From contig CAYPXY010000018.1 of NCBI GenBank assembly GCA_964414815.1, forward strand, positions 13,340 to 77,339: a stretch of DNA of 64,000 nucleotides, read 5' to 3'. Origin of the DNA: Mariniblastus sp964414815 (GTDB lineage: Bacteria > Planctomycetota > Planctomycetia > Pirellulales > Pirellulaceae). The notes under the pieces were generated by a model. The model did no database searches and had not been told where the DNA came from. It was given only the letters and a program-made list of their open reading frames with translations. This document shows, one piece after another, positions 17,672 to 24,861 of this stretch (positions are counted from its first letter, which is position 1; the number at the start of each line of letters is the position of its first letter). A program made the position numbers and the translations under genes.

Positions 17672-17713
17672 CCCGAACCCCGAACCCCGAACCCCGAACC
17701 CCGAACCCCGAAC
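17672..17713. repeat. Heptanucleotide tandem repeat (CCCGAAC x6)
   Basis: Six perfect units of CCCGAAC end exactly one base before the ATG of the creatininase-family gene at 17714. No ribosome-binding site fits between repeat and start. Confidence 0.95.
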
Positions 17714-18502
17714 ATGAAGCCCTGGATACTTGCCGACAACCACTATCACTTCATCAAGCAGCAGTCGTTTGAAGTCGCTGTCCTGCCTTTCGGAGCCACC
17801 GAACCTCACAATCTTCATCTCCCGTATGGCACCGATACGTTCCAGTCGTCCGTTATCGGCGACCGGATTTGTGAAGCAGCCCATCAGGCCGGGGGAAAGG
17901 TAGTGTTGTTGCCGACGATTCCCTACGGGACGGAAACCAACATGCGAGAGTTTCCGTTGGCGATCAATGTTAATCCATCGACATTAAATCGAGTGATTTC
18001 GGATATTATCGAGTCGCTGGTGAACTCCGGAATCAAAAAAATTGTCTTGCTTAACGGCCACGGGGGGAACGAATTCAAGCCGCTTCTGCGCGAACTTTCT
18101 GGCAAGACCGAGGCTCATGTGTTTTTGTGCAACTGGTATCAGACCGTCAATGACATTTACCATGAGATTTTCGAAACGAAGGAGGACCATGCCGGTGAGA
18201 TGGAAACTTCGTTGGGGTTAGCGTTCTTCGGGGAGTTGGTCGGCAAGCATCCCGACGGAAAATTATTGGCCGACGACGGAGCGGTCCGGAAGTCTCCATT
18301 GGAGGCGCTGGATCGGGGTTGGGTGTCGATGACCCGCCCATGGCATTTACTGACCACGAACAGCGGTTCGGGCAATCCCCACGCTGCATCGGCGGAAAAA
18401 GGAGAGAAATTGATGGAAGTGCTGGTCGAGCGGCTTGGCGAGTTTTTAGCCGAGCTTTCAAAGGCAAAAATCACCGACGAGTTTCCCTTTTTACCGCGTT
18501 GA
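17714..18502 (+). CDS. Creatininase family amidohydrolase
   Basis: 262 aa. Metal-ligand motifs of the creatininase fold are present: GATEPHNLHLPYGTD with Glu30, His35 and Asp41, NGHGGN with His116, and DHAGEMETS with Glu162. Family members hydrolyse cyclic or linear amides (creatinine, formamidopyrimidines, mycofactocin precursors). The conserved HLP.GTD element supports catalysis, but the substrate cannot be assigned. The start codon abuts a heptamer repeat array, so translation initiation would depend on unusual leader sequence. The upstream DUF1570 gene ends 50 bp away on the same strand. Confidence 0.88.
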   Translation: MKPWILADNHYHFIKQQSFEVAVLPFGATEPHNLHLPYGTDTFQSSVIGDRICEAAHQAGGKVVLLPTIPYGTETNMREFPLAINVNPSTLNRVISDIIESLVNSGIKKIVLLNGHGGNEFKPLLRELSGKTEAHVFLCNWYQTVNDIYHEIFETKEDHAGEMETSLGLAFFGELVGKHPDGKLLADDGAVRKSPLEALDRGWVSMTRPWHLLTTNSGSGNPHAASAEKGEKLMEVLVERLGEFLAELSKAKITDEFPFLPR

Positions 18503-18554
18503 CCGAAAGCCTGGGCGAAGCTAGAATTTCAGCCAAGTCGCAGAACGAATCATA

Positions 18555-18577
18555 GAGCGGAATCAATTACGTTCTAC
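18555..18577. repeat. Degenerate REP hairpin (GTAGAACG type)
   Basis: Read on the minus strand it is GTAGAACGTAATTGATTCCG followed by CTC, an imperfect palindrome. It is related to the copies at 31318-31341 and 53512-53535 (GTAGAACGGAAT ... ATTCCGTTCC). It sits just before tRNA-His. Confidence 0.6.
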
Positions 18578-18582
18578 ATCAT

Positions 18583-18657
18583 GGTGAGTATAGCTCAATT
18601 GGTTAGAGCACTGGATTGTGGTTCCAGGGGTTGAGGGTTCAAGTCCCTTTACTCACC
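18583..18657 (+). tRNA. tRNA-His (GTG anticodon)
   Basis: A cloverleaf with the acceptor stem GTGAGTA (18584-18590) paired to TACTCAC (18650-18656). The extra G-1 (18583) characteristic of tRNA-His pairs with C73. The anticodon loop TTGTGGT (18616-18622) gives anticodon GTG. CCA is not encoded. The 3' half is repeated at 19710-19756. Confidence 0.96.
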
Positions 18658-18660
18658 CTT
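18614..18660. repeat. Direct repeat of tRNA-His 3' half, left copy (attachment-site-like)
   Basis: 47 bp identical to 19710-19756, covering the anticodon loop to three bases past the tRNA end. Sequence diverges immediately outside both copies. This is the pattern left by site-specific integration into a tRNA gene. Confidence 0.9.
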
Positions 18661-18813
18661 TTACAAAATCACGGTTTTTTTCGCCTGGAATGCCCCTCGG
18701 GGCGTTGCCGTCTGAGTGACGAGCAGGCTCACTTTCTGAAGTCCTGACCGAAAAACCCATCTTTCGGTTCGGGCCAATGAGAAAAGGAGCAGTTCGGAAT
18801 CAAAACTCCGATA

Positions 18814-19230
18814 CTAAGCCGCCGAATAATCGACGTGCAATACCAGTCCCAGCGCATCGCCAACGCGTTTCAGGGTTTCGATGGTCGGATTGTTCGTCTT
18901 GCCGCACTCAAGCCGGGACAGATTGGACTTACTGATTCCCGTTTGTTCCGCCAGTTCGTCCAGCGTCATCCCGATCTGTCGGCGGCGAGCCTGCATCGTA
19001 ACGGCAAACGAAGGGCGTTCGGCCATTTCGGCCCGAATCTCGGCAGCCATTGCGACTAGTTCCGCATGGGCCTTTTTAGCAGCCTTCTGAACGGCCGCCG
19101 ACTGTTCTTTCGTGGTTTCGATCTTGATCCGTGCCTGACCATCGGCCTTAGCTTTCTTGATGGCCTCGATCTGTTTGGCGCTTAGTGGCACACCGCCAAT
19201 CGTCCAGGACATTTTCTTTTTCTTGCTCAT
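18814..19230 (-). CDS. XRE-family helix-turn-helix protein, candidate antitoxin
   Basis: 138 aa. Residues 1-75 are Lys/Ala-rich and charged, probably for toxin binding or oligomerisation. Residues 80-132 form an XRE helix-turn-helix (IGMTLDELAEQTGISKSNLS and RLECGKTNNPTIETLKRVGD). Its ATG follows the stop of the upstream small gene by 3 nt, so the two are one operon with the candidate toxin first. In such pairs the HTH protein binds its own promoter and neutralises the partner. Function as antitoxin is inferred from gene arrangement and size only. Confidence 0.8.
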   Translation of the reverse strand: MSKKKKMSWTIGGVPLSAKQIEAIKKAKADGQARIKIETTKEQSAAVQKAAKKAHAELVAMAAEIRAEMAERPSFAVTMQARRRQIGMTLDELAEQTGISKSNLSRLECGKTNNPTIETLKRVGDALGLVLHVDYSAA

Positions 19231-19233
19231 CGT

Positions 19234-19467
19234 TCAATCTTCAATGTAGTAGGCCGTCACTGGCTCAATGTAGGGATCGTAGTCCTCGTACACACAGGCG
19301 ACCAATCGCCCATCGATTTCGCCGAACGCAATCAGGCGGTCGGAACTGCGACTGGGTTCGACTCGCCACGGATTCTTGACAATCAACTCAAATTCCTCGG
19401 CAGAAATCCCGTGCTCATTGACATGGGCTTCGATTTCAGGCGTCCAGAGAAAAAGATAGAAAGGCAT
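19234..19467 (-). CDS. Small BrnT/RelE-like protein, candidate toxin
   Basis: The frame is open from 19497, but the ATG at 19467 is preceded by GGACGGA and gives 77 aa (MPFYLFLWTPEIEAHVNEHG...). The pattern HVNEHGIS followed by a basic stretch (WRVEPSRSSDRLIAFGE) and a final beta strand (VTAYYIED) resembles BrnT/DUF4258-type ribonuclease toxins. No family can be fixed by eye. It precedes the XRE gene by 3 nt, a toxin-first order found in some type II systems such as higBA and brnTA. Confidence 0.65.
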   Translation of the reverse strand: MPFYLFLWTPEIEAHVNEHGISAEEFELIVKNPWRVEPSRSSDRLIAFGEIDGRLVACVYEDYDPYIEPVTAYYIED

Positions 19468-19709
19468 GATCCGTCCCGGTGTGTTCCAATCAATCAATCT
19501 TAGCCTGTGTTGTCATATAAAGCAACAAGAAAAAAGGTACTTCGTTTACGGGTGGCGATGTCTGGCGTTCGCAAGTTCGTTGTTGAACTACTAAAAATAC
19601 CGAACTACTGCCATTCAACGTCTTCTATTGCAGCGTTCGTTGCATCCTGATACCCTCGAAAGCATCGAAGAAAGCGGGTTTTTCATGCTTTTCGGATGGG
19701 AAAAATCGC

Positions 19710-19756
19710 GATTGTGGTTCCAGGGGTTGAGGGTTCAAGTCCCTTTACTCACCCTT
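19710..19756. repeat. Direct repeat of tRNA-His 3' half, right copy
   Basis: An exact 47-bp copy of 18614-18660. It lacks the 5' half and cannot make a tRNA. It is followed directly by an intrinsic terminator. Confidence 0.92.
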
Positions 19757-19759
19757 CAA

Positions 19760-19796
19760 AAAACCCCCGTAAAAACGTTCGTTTCTACGGGGGTTT
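19760..19796 (+). terminator. Intrinsic terminator (ancestral tRNA-His terminator)
   Basis: A stem of AAACCCCCGTA (19760-19770) pairs with TACGGGGGTTT (19786-19796), extended by AAACG/CGTTT with one mismatch, and is followed by TATATTTTTT. It lies immediately after the truncated tRNA copy. Confidence 0.85.
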
Positions 19797-19867
19797 ATAT
19801 TTTTTGGTTACAGTAGGTTGGCGACTCGATCGGCCAGGCCTTTTTCGCCCAGGACGATGTTCAGCAC

Positions 19868-20455
19868 CTACTTGATGCCTTCAAAGCTGAGCCAGATCTT
19901 GACTTCATCACCCAGGTTGGGCAAAAAAGTTTTCATTTCGAAATCGGATCGCTTGATGGTGAAGTGACCCAAGAACCCGGAAATCTGACGTTGCTGGCGG
20001 TTGGTGCCTGACTTCAAGTGGGTCAACGGCATCACGATTTCTTTCGTCACACCGTGCAGCGTCATATCGCCCTTGATCTTGAGCACATCGCCTTCCACTT
20101 CAACGCCCTTGCTCACGAACGTGATTTCAGGAAACTGGTTGACGTTAAAAAAGTCTGGACCACGAAGGTGTTCATCGCGTTTGGCGCTCTTGGTATCGAG
20201 ACTGGCCGCGTCAATGGTGAACTGAAACTGACTGGAGGTCGGGCTGTCGGCATCGAACGTGAACTTGCCTGAATATTTGCCAAACATTCCAAAGCAGTGA
20301 CTGAATCCCAAATGGTCAACGGCAAACACGATGGAAGTGTGTTGGTCGTCGAGTGTGTACGCACCCTCTTGAGCACGCGATTGAGTCATCCCGCAGGTGA
20401 GGAATGCCAAGGCGACAACGACTGCATTGAAACGAAATACGAACCGGATTTTCAT
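19868..20455 (-). CDS. YceI family protein, secreted
   Basis: 195 aa from an ATG at 20455 preceded by GGAGC eight bases upstream. A signal peptide (ending SRAQ) is followed by the YceI lipocalin-like beta barrel: the start YTLDDQHTSIVFAVDHLGFS, the central KRDEHLRGPDFFNVNQFPEI and ITFVSKG motifs, and LTLHGVT-like DMTLHGVTKE. These proteins bind isoprenoid or amphiphilic ligands in the periplasm. The frame extends 31 codons upstream without a supported start. It is monocistronic, downstream of and in the same direction as the glutamate dehydrogenase gene. Confidence 0.92.
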   Translation of the reverse strand: MKIRFVFRFNAVVVALAFLTCGMTQSRAQEGAYTLDDQHTSIVFAVDHLGFSHCFGMFGKYSGKFTFDADSPTSSQFQFTIDAASLDTKSAKRDEHLRGPDFFNVNQFPEITFVSKGVEVEGDVLKIKGDMTLHGVTKEIVMPLTHLKSGTNRQQRQISGFLGHFTIKRSDFEMKTFLPNLGDEVKIWLSFEGIK

Positions 20456-20602
20456 TGAAATAGCTCCACAAAAAAAGTAACTGGAATTTTTCTGATGTGA
20501 CAGAAAATGAACTCCGATGATCGTAGGGCTGAGCGCAGAATACTTCAACGGGTGCTATCAGAGTATTGCCAGTCGTGTGCGAAAACCATTACTAAGCTGC
20601 GG

Positions 20603-22015
20603 CTACGGAAAAATTCCCATCTCGCCGTAACACAGGACGATTTTGTTGATGGCACTCACAAACGCCGCCGTCCGCAAATCGGCCTTGCCGTCGAGCCGAA
20701 GTTTGACGTCGCGAATTTCCTGATAAGCAGTTGCCATGGTTTCCTCCAGACCGGAACGCACCAGATCGTGCTCGTCCGCACCGTGGGACAACAAATTGAA
20801 CTGTTCTTCACCGAACTGCTTTCCTGTGGCGCTTTCGACCGCATTCAACAACTGCCGGAACGAAATTTCCTGAAATCGCTTTTCCATTCGTCCAAACCGG
20901 ACGTGGGACAGGTTCTTGAGCCACTCGAAATACGAAACCGTCACGCCTCCCGCGTTGAGAAACGCATCCGGCAGAACCAGCACATTGCGTGCATTGAGTA
21001 TCTGGTTGGCTTCTGCCGTGGTGGGGCCGTTAGCCGCCTCGCCGACGATTTTGGCCTTGATTCGGCGTGCGTTTTCGGGAGTAATGACATTCTCGAGTGC
21101 GGCGGGAATCAGAATGTCGCATTCGATCTCAAGCACCGATTGATCGGCCTTGAGTGTTTGCGATCCCGGGCTGCCGAGAATCGAGTTGGCTTGTTTGCGA
21201 TGTTCGTCGACTTCAAAGATATTCAAACCCTTGGGATCGTAAATCACTCCATCCCACTCGCCGATCGCAATCACCTTGGCACCCTGTTCGTAAAAGAACT
21301 TAGCCGTGTGGTAGCCGACGTTTCCAAACCCCTGAATCACAACCGTTTTGCCTTCAATGCCTGTCGAAAGGCCAATCGCCTCCATGTCTTTCTTGATGGA
21401 GCAGGCTTCCCGCACACCATAGAAAACACCCAGCCCTGTCGCCTCGGTTCGGCCGCGAATGCCTCCCAACTCGACCGGTTTGCCCGTAACGCATGCGAGT
21501 GCATTGAGCTCCCCGTTGTTGAGCGACTGATATGTGTCTGCCATCCAGGACATTTCGATAGGACCGGTTCCAAAATCGGGTGCCGGAACATCAATGCCAG
21601 GCCCGATGAAGTTCTTGCGGTACATCTCGAATGTGAATCGCCGCGTGATTCGTTCCAGCTCCTTGGTCGAGTAATGTTTGCGATCAATTTTTACGCCGCC
21701 CTTTGCACCGCCAAAGGGAACATTGACAATGGCACACTTGTAGGTCATCAAACCAGCCAGTGCAATGACTTCGTCTTCGTTCACGTCCATGCTGAACCGA
21801 ATTCCCCCCTTGGTGGGAAGCTTGTGATTGCTGTGCTCGGCACGCCAGGCGTGAATCACCTCGATCGAGCCGTCATCGCGCTCGATCGGAAACGAAAACC
21901 GGCAGACGAAATTACATTCCTTGATCTGGTTGAGCAGATGAGGATCATGGCTCGTCAAAGCGGCTGCGGCGTCGAAGTAGAGATTGACTTGCTCGGAAAA
22001 ACTGATTCGCGACAT
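20603..22015 (-). CDS. gdhA: Glu/Leu/Phe/Val dehydrogenase (glutamate dehydrogenase type)
   Basis: 470 aa. The substrate domain holds PTKGGIRF (Lys69), TYKCA (Lys93) and PFGGAKGG (catalytic Lys105), with PAPDFGTG supplying the catalytic Asp. The Rossmann domain begins at VIQGFGNVGY. The enzyme interconverts glutamate and 2-oxoglutarate plus ammonium in the cytoplasm and links nitrogen to carbon metabolism; the GlnB/GlnD sensors lie 36 kb away. The coenzyme (NAD or NADP) is not certain from sequence. Compared with a typical 420-residue hexameric GDH it is slightly long, with about 50 extra residues in the coenzyme domain and tail. A long antisense frame is a shadow. Confidence 0.93.
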   Translation of the reverse strand: MSRISFSEQVNLYFDAAAALTSHDPHLLNQIKECNFVCRFSFPIERDDGSIEVIHAWRAEHSNHKLPTKGGIRFSMDVNEDEVIALAGLMTYKCAIVNVPFGGAKGGVKIDRKHYSTKELERITRRFTFEMYRKNFIGPGIDVPAPDFGTGPIEMSWMADTYQSLNNGELNALACVTGKPVELGGIRGRTEATGLGVFYGVREACSIKKDMEAIGLSTGIEGKTVVIQGFGNVGYHTAKFFYEQGAKVIAIGEWDGVIYDPKGLNIFEVDEHRKQANSILGSPGSQTLKADQSVLEIECDILIPAALENVITPENARRIKAKIVGEAANGPTTAEANQILNARNVLVLPDAFLNAGGVTVSYFEWLKNLSHVRFGRMEKRFQEISFRQLLNAVESATGKQFGEEQFNLLSHGADEHDLVRSGLEETMATAYQEIRDVKLRLDGKADLRTAAFVSAINKIVLCYGEMGIFP

Positions 22016-22150
22016 GAAAACACCGATGGAAGTTGGTACCGTTATTCAGTTGGGGAAATTTACGGAAGTTCGACTTGATTTATTCAGGCCCCATTATAGC
22101 TGAATGAATTCCTTTGAAACAGCTATTTTGAAGGGCTTGTTGCCATTAGA

Positions 22151-22206
22151 GAGGTCAGAGGTCAGAGGTCAGAGGTCAGAGGTCAGAGGTCAGAGGTCAG
22201 AGGTCA
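22151..22206. repeat. Heptanucleotide tandem repeat (GAGGTCA x8)
   Basis: Eight perfect units of GAGGTCA in the intergenic region between gdh and the helicase gene. Related degenerate units occur inside the U32 gene at 33429-33483 and near 35750. Confidence 0.95.
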
Positions 22207-22384
22207 GAACGGAATGTAATAAAAATTACATTCATTGCCGTGCTCGTACTCGTACTCGCGGACGAAGCGTGTTCGAAATAAATCCCCCAGTCAGTGGGCG
22301 TCGAGATTTCGAGATTTCCCTGCCAAGCGGCCAGGAAATCAGAGTCAATCAAATTTGATGTAACGAGCCGACAGGCCGGTATTC

Positions 22385-22475
22385 GATTAAGTTAAGATAC
22401 GAGCACGATTACGATTACAAGCACGAGCACGAGCACGAGTACGAGCACGAGTGCGAGAGCGAGTGCGGATACGAA
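22385..22475. repeat. Degenerate hexamer repeat (GAGCAC/GATTAC type)
   Basis: Runs of GAGCAC with variants GATTAC, GAGTAC and GAGTGC fill this stretch. A shorter reverse-complement version (TACTCGTACTCG) lies near 22243-22256. No function is visible. Confidence 0.75.
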
Positions 22476-22487
22476 CAGAGCCTTTTT

Positions 22488-22543
22488 TCATCCCTCATCC
22501 CTCATCCCTCATCCCTCATCCCTCATCCCTCATCCCTCATCCC
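22488..22543. repeat. Heptanucleotide tandem repeat (TCATCCC x8)
   Basis: Eight perfect units of TCATCCC end four bases before the ATG of the helicase gene at 22548. The same unit occurs in other places at 29526-29560 and 34300-34331 and, inverted, at 32157-32182. Confidence 0.95.
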
Positions 22544-22547
22544 TCCC

Positions 22548-24539
22548 ATGAACCCTATCGACATTCTTGGTCAAAACGGCTCGATTGCTCGTCGGTTGGA
22601 GCGGTATGAAGAGCGGGCCGAGCAACTAAAAATGGCGGATGCGGTTGCCCAAGCAATCGCCTCCAAACAACACTTGATGGTGGAGGCGGGCACCGGAGTG
22701 GGCAAAAGTTTTGGCTATCTTGTACCCGCCATTCTTTCGCTCGCCGCCCATCAGGAATCGAAAGAGGAGACCAAGCGACGGATCGTTGTTTCTACGCACA
22801 CGATCAGTCTGCAGGAGCAACTAATCACCAAGGATCTGCCGCTGCTCAATGCCGTGATCCCGTTGGAGTTTTCTGCCATTCTTGCCAAAGGACGATCCAA
22901 CTACTTGAGCTTGCGACGGCTTGGCTCGGCGATCGATAAACAGGACAGTCTGTTTTCGACGGCCGAAGAAGTGGGCGCCTTGCGAAATCTCAATCAGTGG
23001 GCCAAGAAAACACACGATGGCTCGAAAGCCGACTTGCAACGAGTGCCGCTGGAGTCCGTATGGAGTGAAATTCAAAGCGAAAGTGGTAATTGTCTGGGAC
23101 GTAAATGTCCCTCCTTCACGAACTGTTTCTACTTCAAAGCCAGACAGCGATTGCAGAACGCCGATATCATCGTGGTCAATCACTCGCTGTTTTTCAGCGA
23201 CCTATCGCTTCGCCGGAAGGGAATCAGTCTCCTGCCCGACTACGATACCGTCATCCTCGATGAGGCTCATACAGTTCCGGATGTGGCCAGCGCTCATTTC
23301 GGAATCGAGGTTACGGCCAGTCAGATCGAATACAATCTGAACAAGCTGTACAACGAGCGACAAAACAAGGGCTTGCTGGTTCATCATCACCATCCCGAGG
23401 GCCAGCGACGGGTGATCCGATGTCGCAACATGGCGGAAGATTTCTGGGAAGAGATTCTGGGATGGGTTGCCCTGAACAATCACTCCACGGCGGTTAGTCT
23501 GACCACGCGAGTCAAGAAGAAGCTGGAAATTACCAATGCACTTTCTGCGGAGCTTTCGGCTCTGGCCAGGCTGGTGAGTACGCTGGCGGAAGGTACCGAC
23601 GATGCCGGCGAGCGTATGAATTTGACGTCCGCTTCCGACCGGATCACCGCGATTGCCTCGGAGATTGAAAGCTGGCGGTTGCAGCAAATGGAAGACTCCG
23701 TCTACTGGATCGAGTCGTCCATCAATCGTTACCAGAAACAGATGGTGGGGCTTTGCGCAGTGCCGCTTGATACCGGACCGATTTTGCGGGCGGCGCTGTT
23801 CAACAAAACGCCATGCTGTATTTTGGCCAGTGCAACATTGACAACAGGGCAGGGGGCGTTTGATTTCTTCCAGAAACGATTGGGGCTTTTGAAAACGAAC
23901 AAGCTGTCCGTTGGCAGCCCTTTCGATTATAAAAATCAGGCCCAACTGATCATGGTTTCCAATATCGCGTCGCCAGTGGAGCAGCGTGACTTACACGAGC
24001 GACAATGCATCGAAGCGATCAAGAAATATACCACCCGCACCCGAGGGCGAGCATTCGTTTTGTTCACCAGCTACGACTTTCTCAACCGAGCCTCGCGAGA
24101 GTTGTCACCTTGGCTTAAGGAAAACGGGTTTCAGGAATTCGTGCAAGGCAAGGGGCTGTCGCGGAATACGATGCTCGAGCAGTTCAAACAGTCTTCCAAC
24201 GGCGTGCTCTTTGGAACCGACAGCTTCTGGCAAGGCGTGGACGTTCAGGGTGATGCGCTGCAGAACGTAATGATTACCAAGCTACCCTTCAGTGTTCCCG
24301 ATCAACCCGTGTTGCAGGCTCGGCTCGAAGCCATCAAAGCAGCTGGTGGTTCGCCCTTCAACGATTACCAGCTTCCCGAAGCGATCATCAAGTTCAAGCA
24401 AGGTTTCGGGCGCCTGATTCGCAGCAAAACAGACACCGGCATTGTCGTCGTCCTCGATCCTCGTATCAAAACGAAAATGTATGGCAGGATGTTTTTGGGT
24501 TCGCTGCCGGATGTGAAGGTCGTGGAAGAAAGGCTATAG
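22548..24539 (+). CDS. DinG/XPD-like superfamily 2 DNA helicase
   Basis: 663 aa. Walker A AGTGVGKS spans residues 47-54, the DEAH box is at 238-241 (VILDEAH), and the C-terminal helicase motif is QGFGRLIRS. Three cysteines of the iron-sulphur site are at 182, 187 and 193 (CLGRKC, TNC). The first cysteine expected in the KGRSNYLC motif is Ser121, so the cluster would lack one ligand. DinG-type enzymes unwind DNA 5' to 3' and act at R-loops and stalled forks. The start is directly preceded by a TCATCCC array, so the ribosome-binding site is not standard. No LexA box is apparent. Confidence 0.9.
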   Translation: MNPIDILGQNGSIARRLERYEERAEQLKMADAVAQAIASKQHLMVEAGTGVGKSFGYLVPAILSLAAHQESKEETKRRIVVSTHTISLQEQLITKDLPLLNAVIPLEFSAILAKGRSNYLSLRRLGSAIDKQDSLFSTAEEVGALRNLNQWAKKTHDGSKADLQRVPLESVWSEIQSESGNCLGRKCPSFTNCFYFKARQRLQNADIIVVNHSLFFSDLSLRRKGISLLPDYDTVILDEAHTVPDVASAHFGIEVTASQIEYNLNKLYNERQNKGLLVHHHHPEGQRRVIRCRNMAEDFWEEILGWVALNNHSTAVSLTTRVKKKLEITNALSAELSALARLVSTLAEGTDDAGERMNLTSASDRITAIASEIESWRLQQMEDSVYWIESSINRYQKQMVGLCAVPLDTGPILRAALFNKTPCCILASATLTTGQGAFDFFQKRLGLLKTNKLSVGSPFDYKNQAQLIMVSNIASPVEQRDLHERQCIEAIKKYTTRTRGRAFVLFTSYDFLNRASRELSPWLKENGFQEFVQGKGLSRNTMLEQFKQSSNGVLFGTDSFWQGVDVQGDALQNVMITKLPFSVPDQPVLQARLEAIKAAGGSPFNDYQLPEAIIKFKQGFGRLIRSKTDTGIVVVLDPRIKTKMYGRMFLGSLPDVKVVEERL

Positions 24540-24565
24540 GTAACCGTTCAGGGAGCGATAGAATG

Positions 24566-24817
24566 TTTAGCCGCAAGCCGAAGCCGACTGCCATTCTCTT
24601 GCAACGATCATAGAAAGCCGATCGACTCACGGTTGAAGCTGAAAGATCGAGAAATGGTCGGCGCAGGCGCGACGGCAGGGTGCAGTCTCCGTATTCAAAC
24701 TGCCTGCCAATAAAATGCATGCCACCCGATGCACCGCGCGCCTTTGGGGGTTGCCGATAAAGCGATTTCGGTATGGCAGTATTTTTTTGCGGCAACCCCC
24801 GACGGCTTGCGGCTAAA
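24566..24817. mobile_element. MITE-like element, repeat family 2 copy 2 (inverted relative to copy 1)
   Basis: The same 14-bp TIRs as the copy at 9216-9473: TTTAGCCGCAAGCC (24566-24579) and GGCTTGCGGCTAAA (24804-24817). The outer pair AACCGTT (24542-24548) and AACGGTTA (24836-24843) is also kept. Interior blocks such as GGCAACCCCCAAAGGCGC match the other copy in reverse complement. It begins next to the stop codon of the helicase gene. Confidence 0.85.
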
Positions 24818-24861
24818 CGTTTTTGGCTTGTCTTGAACGGTTATCGTGTAGATTCGGTTTG

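Larger units (their letters stand above)
18614..19756. mobile_element. Small integrated cassette in tRNA-His carrying a toxin-antitoxin-like pair
   Basis: A 1.1-kb segment bounded by the 47-bp direct repeats. The original tRNA terminator (19760-19796) now lies beyond the right copy, which supports insertion between tRNA and terminator. It holds two small minus-strand genes and no integrase, so it would need a recombinase supplied in trans or be the remnant of a larger element. Confidence 0.7.

Noticed and set aside
19710..19756. Second tRNA-His gene
   Set aside because: Only the 3' half is present; the 5' acceptor strand and D arm are missing, so it is an attachment-site copy.
19628..19816. 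Short plus-strand frame across the tRNA-His copy
   Set aside because: It covers the duplicated tRNA fragment and terminator; no start signal or domain.
20507..22078. 523-codon open frame on the plus strand
   Set aside because: Antisense to glutamate dehydrogenase; the minus-strand protein is clearly the real one.
22151..22543. CRISPR array
   Set aside because: Repeats are contiguous 7-mers or degenerate 6-mers without unique spacers, and no cas gene is near.
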